From: a virus
Virus record (IMG/VR): IMGVR_UViG_3300017917_001434
Span: 1-64,000 of that record
DNA length: 64,000 nt
Reading direction: 5' to 3' (one strand)
Shown here: piece after piece, positions 44,847 through 51,565 of the stretch
Layout: each line of letters starts with the position of its first letter
How positions within the stretch are numbered: position 1 is the stretch's first letter
Position numbers and translations under genes: made by a program
Notes under the pieces: model-generated
Database searches by the model: none
Seen by the model: the letters and a program-made list of their open reading frames with translations, nothing else
Told to the model about the DNA's origin: nothing

Positions 44847-44875
44847 TTGACAATAATACCAAATGAGTGTATTAT
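44847..44875 (+). promoter_or_regulatory. Sigma70-type promoter
   Basis: TTGACA, 17-bp spacer, TATTAT at 44870-44875; long 67-nt leader before the helix-turn-helix gene. Confidence 0.7.
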
Positions 44876-44942
44876 ATACACATGCTTAGATATTAAGCAG
44901 TTGTTGTTTTTCTTTCTTTTAATTTAAATGGAGATGTAACAC

Positions 44943-45191
44943 ATGGCTAATTTGGCTAAAGTATCAAATCAAAAGGCATTTTTAGAGAAGTATTTGCGCG
45001 GTACAGGTCGTACATTGTCAGTAGCACAAGCTAAGGCAAACTACGGTATTGAAAAGTTGTCAGCTCGTATTAGCGAAATGCGTGATGCAGGTTTAGTTGT
45101 TTACACAGATGTAAACTCAAAAGGTAACACAACTTACCGTATCGTAGCTCGTGACGTAAACGGTTCACGTGCTGCTAAGTTTGCTGAGTAA
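44943..45191 (+). CDS. Small winged-helix DNA-binding protein
   Basis: 82 residues. LSVAQAKANYGIEKLSARISEMRDAGLVVY is a clear winged-helix with recognition helix, followed by a wing (SKGNTTYRIV). Monocistronic between its own promoter and a strong terminator, with GGAG SD: the pattern of an abundant phage regulator. Target unknown. Confidence 0.75.
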   Translation: MANLAKVSNQKAFLEKYLRGTGRTLSVAQAKANYGIEKLSARISEMRDAGLVVYTDVNSKGNTTYRIVARDVNGSRAAKFAE

Positions 45192-45214
45192 TATTAGCTA
45201 AAATTGTAGTGATA

Positions 45215-45240
45215 AAAAAGCCCGCTTTGGCGGGCTTTTT
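45215..45240. terminator. Bidirectional rho-independent terminator
   Basis: Stem AAAAAGCCCGC / GCGGGCTTTTT, loop TTTG, between convergent genes. Confidence 0.9.
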
Positions 45241-45246
45241 AATGAA

Positions 45247-45624
45247 TTATAAAACTCGTTGCGATGGTCTATCGATAGTTAAACGTTCCCACCCAGTATG
45301 GTCGGGGTTGGCTACTTCTGTAATAGGACTGGTGATATTATTATCGTTTTGATACAAATCTACTTCGTCGGCATTAGCTGAAGTTTTCCACAGTGGAATA
45401 TACTGTAATGCTGTATCTTTATAGCTAGCAAAAAAAGCATCATCATTAAAATGATGATCTACGGTAATAACTAAATCTCTATCTTCGTGCCCTTGTATAT
45501 AACTTTCAACACCAGCGGCCTCAAGTGCATTAAAATTTGATTCAAGTACCATTGGCCAAATATCAAACGGCCAAACAGTGCTAATATTTGGTCTTGTCAT
45601 TACTACTCTTAGAGAAACTGACAT
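45247..45624 (-). CDS. Small unknown protein, probably virion or early factor
   Basis: 125 residues with GAGGAG SD. Starts MSVSLRVVMTRPN, carries a VDHHFND segment and is acidic. No family recognised. It lies on the minus strand among plus-strand genes, with CTAAATAC about 25 nt upstream as a possible late box. Confidence 0.55.
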   Translation of the reverse strand: MSVSLRVVMTRPNISTVWPFDIWPMVLESNFNALEAAGVESYIQGHEDRDLVITVDHHFNDDAFFASYKDTALQYIPLWKTSANADEVDLYQNDNNITSPITEVANPDHTGWERLTIDRPSQRVL

Positions 45625-45670
45625 GTAAAACTCCTCAATAATAACTGTATTTAGCTAAGATATATTTAGA

Positions 45671-45699
45671 TTGACTTTTTAGTTAAATGAGTGTATAAT
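45671..45699 (+). promoter_or_regulatory. Sigma70-type promoter with conserved spacer
   Basis: TTGACT, 17-bp spacer starting TTTTAGTTAAAT, TATAAT. Member of the spacer-conserved group. Confidence 0.85.
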
Positions 45700-45731
45700 G
45701 TTTTTGTAATTAACAATTATGGCTCACTATT

Positions 45732-46316
45732 ATGGCATCTACTAGAACTTATTTGGCCTTAGGCGCGGCAGTTTTTGCAGGTAATGTAGCATATCACGCT
45801 GTTAATTCAGATAGCAATCGTATTTCTAGTGTAGAATCACAGGTAGCAGAAATACGTGAAGAAGTTGAGGAAATTAAAGAGGTTGTACTAGCCTATCAAT
45901 CTATACAGATTAAGTACAATCAAAAAGACGTAGAATGTTTGGCTCGTAATATCTATTGGGAAGCAGGAGTTGAGCCAATGACAGGCAAACTTGCTGTAGG
46001 TATTATTACCCTAAATCGTGTTAAAACTAAGCACTGGGGGCGTAATATCTGTGACGTAGTTTATAGTCCGGCACAGTTTTCCTGGACCCAAAAACGCAAA
46101 CGTGCTTGGGTCAAACTCGAAGGCAAGGCATGGAAAGAAAGTCAAACAGCTGCTCGAGCAGTGTTAGACGGCATTACAGTTAAACAGTTAAACAAGGCAC
46201 TATTTTATCACGCAGATTATGTACAGCCTAAATGGCGTGATCGCAGTAAACAGGTAACAAAAATTGGTCGGCATATTTTTTACACACAGGCAAAGGATAC
46301 AAACATTAAGTTATGA
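45732..46316 (+). CDS. SleB/CwlJ-type cell wall hydrolase
   Basis: 194 residues. N-terminal membrane anchor or uncleaved signal (about 5-22), coiled coil (about 30-55), then a hydrolase_2 domain with CLARNIYWEAG (catalytic Glu in YWEA), AVGIITLNRV and SPAQFSW. The family cleaves peptidoglycan. Together with the GH19 endolysin at 63052 the phage has two wall enzymes. Its early-type promoter suggests a use other than final lysis, but late read-through cannot be excluded. Confidence 0.87.
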   Translation: MASTRTYLALGAAVFAGNVAYHAVNSDSNRISSVESQVAEIREEVEEIKEVVLAYQSIQIKYNQKDVECLARNIYWEAGVEPMTGKLAVGIITLNRVKTKHWGRNICDVVYSPAQFSWTQKRKRAWVKLEGKAWKESQTAARAVLDGITVKQLNKALFYHADYVQPKWRDRSKQVTKIGRHIFYTQAKDTNIKL

Positions 46317-46777
46317 AATATTTTAGTTATGGTATGAACACTAATTTAGGCAGTATGGCCATGCGTTGTCCTAAAGCTCGTAGTCTAGGTGCCGCTGTGT
46401 TGCCGCACTACAAGTTTGAATTTAAATCGTTTGCTACAGTTACTCCCAAGATGGATGAAAACGCACACGGAGTTTTGTGGGAAATTACACCGGATTGTGA
46501 GCGCAGTCTGGACATGTTAGAGGGCTATCCTGTTTACTACGGTAAGATTAATGTATGGGTGGAACACGAAGGTATTATGGTTCCTTGTATGACCTATTTA
46601 ATGTATCCCGAAGAAGAGTATAATTACCCCAGCGATAGCTATGTACGTATGTTAGAAGAAGGGTATCGAGCGCACGGTATCAGCACGCTACAAATTGACG
46701 AAGCATTAAGAGACATAGATTACAAATTTGGATTGACAGAACCCAATCATTACTCTAAAATGTATACTACAGCATAG
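46313..46777 (+). CDS. Gamma-glutamylcyclotransferase/AIG2-like protein
   Basis: 154 residues. The glycine-loop start YFSYGMNTN and the catalytic Glu in LDMLEGYP are those of the GGCT fold, followed by a Tyr-rich (YYGK) strand. Family members cyclise gamma-glutamylamines to 5-oxoproline; phage copies lack a known substrate. ATGA overlap with the hydrolase. Confidence 0.83.
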   Translation: MKYFSYGMNTNLGSMAMRCPKARSLGAAVLPHYKFEFKSFATVTPKMDENAHGVLWEITPDCERSLDMLEGYPVYYGKINVWVEHEGIMVPCMTYLMYPEEEYNYPSDSYVRMLEEGYRAHGISTLQIDEALRDIDYKFGLTEPNHYSKMYTTA

Positions 46778-46786
46778 GAAAAAATT

Positions 46787-47494
46787 ATGGCAACAGATCA
46801 GGAAAAAGAGCAGTTAATGCAGACACTTCGATTTACACCACGCAAATATAAAGTTGAGATTTTTGGTTATGGTGGTGAGATTTATTGGGGCAGTGTTGAC
46901 CGTAAAATTTACGATTTCTTTAAAGATAAAGAAATTGACATCAGCCAGTACGCCAGCGACTGGGACGATGACAAATGGGCAGATATTCCCGAGGACCTGC
47001 GCCCATTTCCGCCAGGAGCACCCTATGAATGCGACCACGGGTGTCATCAATCAGGTGCAACATTCGACAGTGGCAGTACTATCGTAGTCTACGACGAACA
47101 CGGCGAAGAAGTTTGGCGAAGTGACTTAGATGGGCGATCGCTAAACGATCAAGAGATTCCTGCAGAAGAAACAGAAGAACTCTACATCAATGAGTACGAC
47201 GAAGGCACTGTGGTATTTTTTGGTGCACAAGGTGAAAAAGGTCTATTCTTTGGCAATGATTTTGAACTTCGCGCACCATTTGACCCTAAAAAACTTTTTA
47301 TCAGCTACGGCGACTACGATGGTTGGCTTATAGTAAACGGTGTACAGTACGATGGCGAAGACATCGACGGTAGTGATTATGATACATCAGGTAAATGGGG
47401 CGAGGCTAAATGGCTTATCGTCGGCGAGACTGAGGAAGTCTACGAAGGTGTAGAACGTGATGATGATTTTGGTAGTGAAGAGGACGAAGATTAA
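46787..47494 (+). CDS. Acidic protein, unknown
   Basis: 235 residues, strongly acidic, ending in a run of Asp/Glu (EEDED). A CDHGCH motif near residues 83-88 could bind a metal. Could be a DNA mimic, given the charge, but this is a guess. Overlaps the next start by 1 nt. Confidence 0.55.
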   Translation: MATDQEKEQLMQTLRFTPRKYKVEIFGYGGEIYWGSVDRKIYDFFKDKEIDISQYASDWDDDKWADIPEDLRPFPPGAPYECDHGCHQSGATFDSGSTIVVYDEHGEEVWRSDLDGRSLNDQEIPAEETEELYINEYDEGTVVFFGAQGEKGLFFGNDFELRAPFDPKKLFISYGDYDGWLIVNGVQYDGEDIDGSDYDTSGKWGEAKWLIVGETEEVYEGVERDDDFGSEEDED

Positions 47495-47877
47495 TGGCTG
47501 CAGTATATCCAGGATACGGCGCTGTGCCTCCAGGTAAAACGGCCAATCTGACAGTAGGCGGAGGCGCTGGGGGTGCTACGTCAGGGCAAGTGCTGACCAT
47601 TAGTAATGGCACTGGCACTACCTATGCTACCGCTAATACTACCTGGAGTGCTAGTGCTAAAACCACAGCCAAGGGTGAACTACACCTAGAAGGCGAAAAT
47701 GCTGACTTAGTCATCAACGGTGTTAGACTAAGCGAAACGCTGAAAGCTATTACTGATAGACTAGCAGTCTTACAGCCCAAACCAGAATTACTCAGCAAGT
47801 ATGACAACCTACGTCAAGCCTACGAACACTATAAAACACTCGAAGCACTACTACATGAAGAAACATCAGATAAGTGA
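47494..47877 (+). CDS. Structural-like protein with Gly-rich start and coiled C-terminus
   Basis: 127 residues. A Gly/Thr-rich N-terminus of fibre type (TSGQVLTISNGTGTTY) and a helical C-terminus. No SD of note. It overlaps the next gene by 23 nt. Confidence 0.55.
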   Translation: MAAVYPGYGAVPPGKTANLTVGGGAGGATSGQVLTISNGTGTTYATANTTWSASAKTTAKGELHLEGENADLVINGVRLSETLKAITDRLAVLQPKPELLSKYDNLRQAYEHYKTLEALLHEETSDK

Positions 47878-48049
47878 TACTGTAGTAGACATTAGGGACA
47901 ACAGTCAAATTGCTAGGATGGCTGACTGGTGTAAAAGTAATCTTGCTACAGAAGAGTGGGATTATACCGTAATAACTATGTTTCCTTTGTGGATTAGATT
48001 CCGTTTTCACTGCCCAAAAACCAAACTTTTAGCCATACTTAGCTCTTGA
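47855..48049 (+). CDS. Small unknown protein
   Basis: 64 residues from the ATG at 47855, with a charged N-terminus and an FPLWIRFRF-type C-terminal strand. Overlaps the preceding gene; stops where the next promoter begins. Weak support. Confidence 0.45.
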   Translation: MKKHQISDTVVDIRDNSQIARMADWCKSNLATEEWDYTVITMFPLWIRFRFHCPKTKLLAILSS

Positions 48050-48074
48050 CATTTTGGTAAAATTGTAGTATAAT
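48046..48074 (+). promoter_or_regulatory. Sigma70-type promoter with conserved spacer
   Basis: TTGACA, 17-bp spacer starting TTTTGGTAAAAT, TATAAT. Member of the spacer-conserved group. Confidence 0.88.
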
Positions 48075-48106
48075 ACTGTTAAATAATGTTAATACAGGAG
48101 CAGACT

Positions 48107-48442
48107 ATGTCAATTTTACTTAATATTTTAATATTTTATGCGGTAATTTGTACGGTATTGTGTACACTGTTTTTCTTTGGACTAGCTAAACATGTACGTA
48201 AAGCTCTAAAAAAAGAAGACTCGGTTGAACAAATTCGTAAATCAATTAAGCTGGTTTATATAGAAAAAGTTGATGATATTAACTATATGTATGACGGGCT
48301 AACACACAATTTTATCACACAAGCAGACACAGAAGAACAAATGTGGACAAATGCCAAGTTGCGTTTTCCTGACAAAGAGTTTATAATTAGAGGTGAAAGT
48401 GGCAATGCCACTGTGGTTAGTGTAAACGTGAAAGGCGCATAA
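48107..48442 (+). CDS. Small membrane-anchored protein
   Basis: 111 residues from the ATG at 48107 (AGGAG SD). N-terminal helix (about 3-25), then a soluble domain. TAATG junction with the next gene. Unknown. Confidence 0.6.
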   Translation: MSILLNILIFYAVICTVLCTLFFFGLAKHVRKALKKEDSVEQIRKSIKLVYIEKVDDINYMYDGLTHNFITQADTEEQMWTNAKLRFPDKEFIIRGESGNATVVSVNVKGA

Positions 48443-48864
48443 TGAGCATGCACATGGAAGGGCCGTGGCTTAGTACCACAGGCAAGTACAAAAGCAAACG
48501 TAAGCACCGTACAGCAGCCGCTGCTGACAAAGCTCGCCGTAACGCAGAAGCATGGCAACAACTCCTGGAGAAGTATGATGTTAAAACTGATAAAGTGGTG
48601 GTGGCGAAATCTAAGTCCCATAGAACAGACACTAGTAAAACTGTGGCTAGTCCTAGGTATGATTGGCGAAGCCGTATTGATCCTAGCCGTCTTACTGACC
48701 ATATTAGTAGTGTGGACACGGGTGCCGGGGTAGCCGCTAAACCCGCAGACAAAGTCTACACTGGTGATGCTATGATTGGTATTGGACAACTACACAAGTC
48801 CAACGGCATTCCGATCTTTAAGTCAGAAGATGCTGTGGATATTGCTAAGATGCGTAGAGGCTAA
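48442..48864 (+). CDS. Basic phage protein, unknown
   Basis: 140 residues, Lys/Arg-rich N-terminal half (KYKSKRKHRTAAAADKARRN), then a Ser/Thr-rich linker. Overlaps both neighbours by 1 nt. A nucleic-acid binding role would fit the charge. Confidence 0.55.
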   Translation: MSMHMEGPWLSTTGKYKSKRKHRTAAAADKARRNAEAWQQLLEKYDVKTDKVVVAKSKSHRTDTSKTVASPRYDWRSRIDPSRLTDHISSVDTGAGVAAKPADKVYTGDAMIGIGQLHKSNGIPIFKSEDAVDIAKMRRG

Positions 48865-49121
48865 TGCCATATACTCCACTAAAACGTGATTATCAAATGC
48901 GCAGTGCGATGGGCGGCTGGCGCTTTACTCTAAAGCATAGATTTAAAAATGGTCCTTGTCCTTATTGGAGGGGACATGCTGGAATTAAACGCAGACTTCT
49001 AAACAATTTACTATTTGAAAAATGGCTTAAACGTCCACAGAGTGCGTATAAACTATACTGGCGTCTTCACCCGGAAGAATTCAAAGCAGCGAACGAATGG
49101 TACAAAACAAGGAAAATGTAA
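48864..49121 (+). CDS. Small basic protein, unknown
   Basis: 85 residues, rich in Arg, Trp and Tyr (YWRLHPEEF). TAATG junction on both sides. No family recognised. Confidence 0.55.
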   Translation: MPYTPLKRDYQMRSAMGGWRFTLKHRFKNGPCPYWRGHAGIKRRLLNNLLFEKWLKRPQSAYKLYWRLHPEEFKAANEWYKTRKM

Positions 49122-49483
49122 TGGAATATAAAGATATACCCTGGAAAGATAAGATTAGCGAAGACGATAATATTGCTGTGTACAAGGACCGGTATCCTGT
49201 AACTGAAGGGCATATCCTTGTAGTACCAAAATATGATACCCTAACATGTCAAGCAGAAGCGTTTAAGTATGCTGTGAGTATTGGCCGTCATCAAGTGGCT
49301 ATTAAACAATGGGACGGTTTTAACATTGGTATGAACTTAGGTGAAGCCGCAGGACAGACAGTTATGTGGCCACACATACATGTTATACCTCGACGCTACG
49401 GTGATGTTGAGGATCCGGTGGGTGGTGTGCGTAACACTATTCCTGGTAAGGGCAATTACAAGAAAAATGCGACACAGAACTAG
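49121..49483 (+). CDS. HIT-family nucleotide hydrolase-like protein
   Basis: 120 residues from the ATG at 49121. The HIT fold is clear (GHILVVPK, NIGMNLGEAAGQTV), and the histidine-triad loop reads VMWPHIHVIPR. The first His of the usual HxHxH is Trp, but the central nucleophile His and the last His are kept. Members hydrolyse or transfer nucleotides (Ap4A, AMP-lysine). Activity is plausible but altered. Confidence 0.8.
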   Translation: MEYKDIPWKDKISEDDNIAVYKDRYPVTEGHILVVPKYDTLTCQAEAFKYAVSIGRHQVAIKQWDGFNIGMNLGEAAGQTVMWPHIHVIPRRYGDVEDPVGGVRNTIPGKGNYKKNATQN

Positions 49484-49775
49484 CACTAAAATCTACGGGC
49501 AATGGTTAAAGTTAGTTAAGAAAACTAACCCTAAAACAGGACGCAAACATTATTCGGTGATTGCAGATGTTTATCAATATCTTGCTCAACCAGGCGAGTA
49601 TGGACATGTATTCACCGGAACACCAAAAGATGTATTACAGGCCTGGCGTGATCATTTTGACCCTGCGGGCAATCGTGGCATGAAAAGTGCTACAAGTTGG
49701 AAGTTTAGTAATCGTGAAGAAGCAGAAAAACTAGTGACCTTAGCGTTGCTGAAGTGGGGACATAGATATGGGTGA
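49467..49775 (+). CDS. Small basic protein, unknown
   Basis: 102 residues from the ATG at 49467, basic, alpha/beta. It overlaps the HIT gene by 17 nt and the next gene by 8 nt. No family recognised. Confidence 0.55.
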   Translation: MRHRTSTKIYGQWLKLVKKTNPKTGRKHYSVIADVYQYLAQPGEYGHVFTGTPKDVLQAWRDHFDPAGNRGMKSATSWKFSNREEAEKLVTLALLKWGHRYG

Positions 49776-50115
49776 TGAGAAAAAAGATTGGGACTTTTGG
49801 TTAGACGAATACAACAATACCATGGCCGATTCTGGACTTACTGTAGGCGATGTTACTATTGATCTAAGTGATTACTACAGCGGTGCTGACGATGTAATCA
49901 CCGTAGGTAACTATGACGAGTGGTTTAAAGATCTTAATACTCATGACAATATTACCCTAACAGGTGGCGGTGAAGAAATGTTGCGTGTTGCCGAAGATGG
50001 TTTTTATGTTCGTGGCATTAAGGTAGAAGCAGACGCTAAAGAAGCAGAGCAAGTGTATAAGGCTTTTAAACAATGGCTAACTTGGGCAACTTTATCTAAG
50101 AACCCAGATGAATAG
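49768..50115 (+). CDS. Acidic protein, unknown
   Basis: 115 residues, acidic (start MGDEKKDWDFW), with no SD of note. Overlaps the preceding gene. A possible small late or early factor before IF-1. Confidence 0.55.
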   Translation: MGDEKKDWDFWLDEYNNTMADSGLTVGDVTIDLSDYYSGADDVITVGNYDEWFKDLNTHDNITLTGGGEEMLRVAEDGFYVRGIKVEADAKEAEQVYKAFKQWLTWATLSKNPDE

Positions 50116-50146
50116 GCTTAAATAGTATATTATTAAGGAAAGGTAA

Positions 50147-50362
50147 TTGGCAAAAGAAGACGTATTAAAATTTACCGGCACAGTTGAAGAAGTATTGGGC
50201 AACAGCATGTTCCGTGTAACTCTAGAAAATGGACACTCTGTTGTAGCATATATTGGCGGTAAAATGCGTATGCACACTATTAAAATTATCATGGGTGACA
50301 CCGTAGAAGTTGAAATGACGCCTTATGATTTATCTAAAGCTCGTATTGTATATAGGAAATAA
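50147..50362 (+). CDS. infA: Translation initiation factor IF-1
   Basis: 71 residues (bacterial IF-1 is about 72). [22 protein letters not shown], then [22 protein letters not shown] and [12 protein letters not shown] follow host IF-1 in order with no gaps; the S1-like OB fold is intact. TTG start with AAGGAAAGG at good spacing. IF-1 binds the 30S A site and helps start selection. It is 2 nt before the erpA-like gene. Its presence with tmRNA and chaperonins points to control of translation. Confidence 0.93.
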   Translation: MAKEDVLKFTGTVEEVLGNSMFRVTLENGHSVVAYIGGKMRMHTIKIIMGDTVEVEMTPYDLSKARIVYRK

Positions 50363-50364
50363 CT

Positions 50365-50688
50365 ATGGTAACAATGAATCCAGGCGCGATAACTAAAATT
50401 AAAGAATTACTTGCTGAAGAAAATAACCCAAATTTAAAACTACGTATGTTTGTGCAGGGCGGAGGTTGTTCGGGTTTTCAGTATGGTTTTACCTTTGACG
50501 AAGATGTTAACGAAGATGATTTTGACTTTGAATTTGATGGCGTACATTTGCTAATTGACAGTATGAGCAGTCAGTATCTGCAAGGTGCCGAAATTGACTA
50601 CACAGAAAGTCTAAGTGGTAGTCAATTTAACATTAAAAATCCACAGGCTACAACTACCTGTGGATGTGGATCAAGTTTTGGCGTGTAG
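50365..50688 (+). CDS. erpA: A-type Fe-S carrier (IscA/ErpA)
   Basis: 107 residues. Cys35 in GGGCSGFQY and Cys99/Cys101 in TTCGCG are placed exactly as in IscA/ErpA, so the Fe-S binding site is intact. It would insert clusters into apo-proteins; the three radical SAM enzymes in this window are obvious clients (inference). Lies 2 nt after IF-1. Confidence 0.92.
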   Translation: MVTMNPGAITKIKELLAEENNPNLKLRMFVQGGGCSGFQYGFTFDEDVNEDDFDFEFDGVHLLIDSMSSQYLQGAEIDYTESLSGSQFNIKNPQATTTCGCGSSFGV

Positions 50689-50689
50689 T

Positions 50690-51052
50690 TTATCCTGCGT
50701 GACGTGTTAAGAAGTTAATTCTAACGTTTTCAGGCTCAAAGTATTCTTCAACAGTTTGTTTTACTGTAGCAATTTCAAAATCTTTGCAGCTGAACACATC
50801 TAAGTAGATGTCGCCGGTGCTGTCAATAAAGTGTGCTACAATACTTGAAGTAACAATGATTTGAACTGCGGTAAATCCTGCTTTATCTTCAAACTCACCA
50901 GCAGTGTATTCAATCCAAGGTTCACCAATTGGTTCCATGTCAATGCGTTTAACTAAATCACGAATGAAACGGTCAACGTGGTCACGATCCTTAATTAAGA
51001 TACGATTTGCGTTATGACAGTCTAATGTTACGTGATAACCCCAAAAACTCAT
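50690..51052 (-). CDS. speD: S-adenosylmethionine decarboxylase proenzyme
   Basis: 120 residues, length of the bacterial SpeH/class 1B enzyme. The catalytic set is Ser69 (self-cleavage to pyruvoyl), His74 (+5) and Cys89 (+20), the spacing of Thermotoga SpeH (63/68/83). It makes decarboxylated SAM for spermidine, so the phage may raise polyamines. SD AAGGAG. It converges on the erpA stop with a 1-nt gap. Confidence 0.87.
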   Translation of the reverse strand: MSFWGYHVTLDCHNANRILIKDRDHVDRFIRDLVKRIDMEPIGEPWIEYTAGEFEDKAGFTAVQIIVTSSIVAHFIDSTGDIYLDVFSCKDFEIATVKQTVEEYFEPENVRINFLTRHAG

Positions 51053-51080
51053 TGATATTCTCCTTGAACAATTAAATAAC

Positions 51081-51088
51081 TATTTATA
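51081..51088 (-). promoter_or_regulatory. T4-type late promoter box (TATAAATA)
   Basis: Minus strand TATAAATA, 28 nt before the decarboxylase start. Confidence 0.7.
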
Positions 51089-51091
51089 TAA

Positions 51092-51200
51092 CAGAACCGG
51101 TCCTCTTTTACTTCTTAGTGAAGAGCAAAATGATAAGCTGAATTTACAGCTAAAACTTGAGGACGCTCAAGGCTTCGGTCATCCGGGAGGATAACTCCCA
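51092..51200. other. Structured region between divergent genes
   Basis: Several short hairpins in a row: CTTC-N5-GAAG, AGCTG-N6-CAGCT, CTTGAG-N4-CTCAAG and GGGAG-N5-CTCCC. A longer pairing GTCCTC (51094-51099) / GAGGAC encloses the first two and competes with the third. No known riboswitch class was recognised. A 52-codon open frame crosses it but has no usual start. Confidence 0.4.
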
Positions 51201-51222
51201 ACTCCCCTAATCATAATTTTGC

Positions 51223-51231
51223 CATAAATAC
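51223..51231 (+). promoter_or_regulatory. T4-type late promoter box
   Basis: CATAAATAC, 23 nt before the structural gene at 51255; identical to the box at 30281. Confidence 0.7.
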
Positions 51232-51254
51232 TTAACAAGTATTAGAGTAAAATT

Positions 51255-51554
51255 ATGACTATATCAACAGAACAATTTATCCCAGTATTAGTAGGTACAG
51301 TAGCTAACGATGGTACCGGCGACAGTCTTCGTGAAGCCTTTATTAAAGTCAATGATAACTTTTCAAATATCAGTGACATTGGCTTTGATGCTGCCAACGT
51401 AAATGTTACTAGGGCTTTGGTATTGAATGACTACGGAGTGCCAACTGCGGCAGGCGATCCCGGTACCGCCGGACAGATCGTTTGGGATACTAATCATATC
51501 TATGTATGCGTTGCCGCAAATACTTGGAAACGTGCTAATATTAGCACCTGGTAA
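51255..51554 (+). CDS. Small structural protein
   Basis: 99 residues. N-terminal GTVANDGTGDSLREAFIKVNDNF is the common start of phage fibre/adaptor proteins, also seen in variant form (NFTNIRNN) in the gene at 55426. C-terminal IYVCVAANTWKRA resembles fibre ends. First gene behind the late box. Confidence 0.65.
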   Translation: MTISTEQFIPVLVGTVANDGTGDSLREAFIKVNDNFSNISDIGFDAANVNVTRALVLNDYGVPTAAGDPGTAGQIVWDTNHIYVCVAANTWKRANISTW

Positions 51555-51565
51555 TAGGACAGATA

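Noticed and set aside
51094-51170. 52-codon open frame (TGPLLLLSEEQ... to GHPGG) as a gene
   Set aside because: It looks protein-like but has no ATG, GTG or TTG start and no SD. A 52-codon open frame is not rare by chance. Kept only as a rival reading of the structured region.
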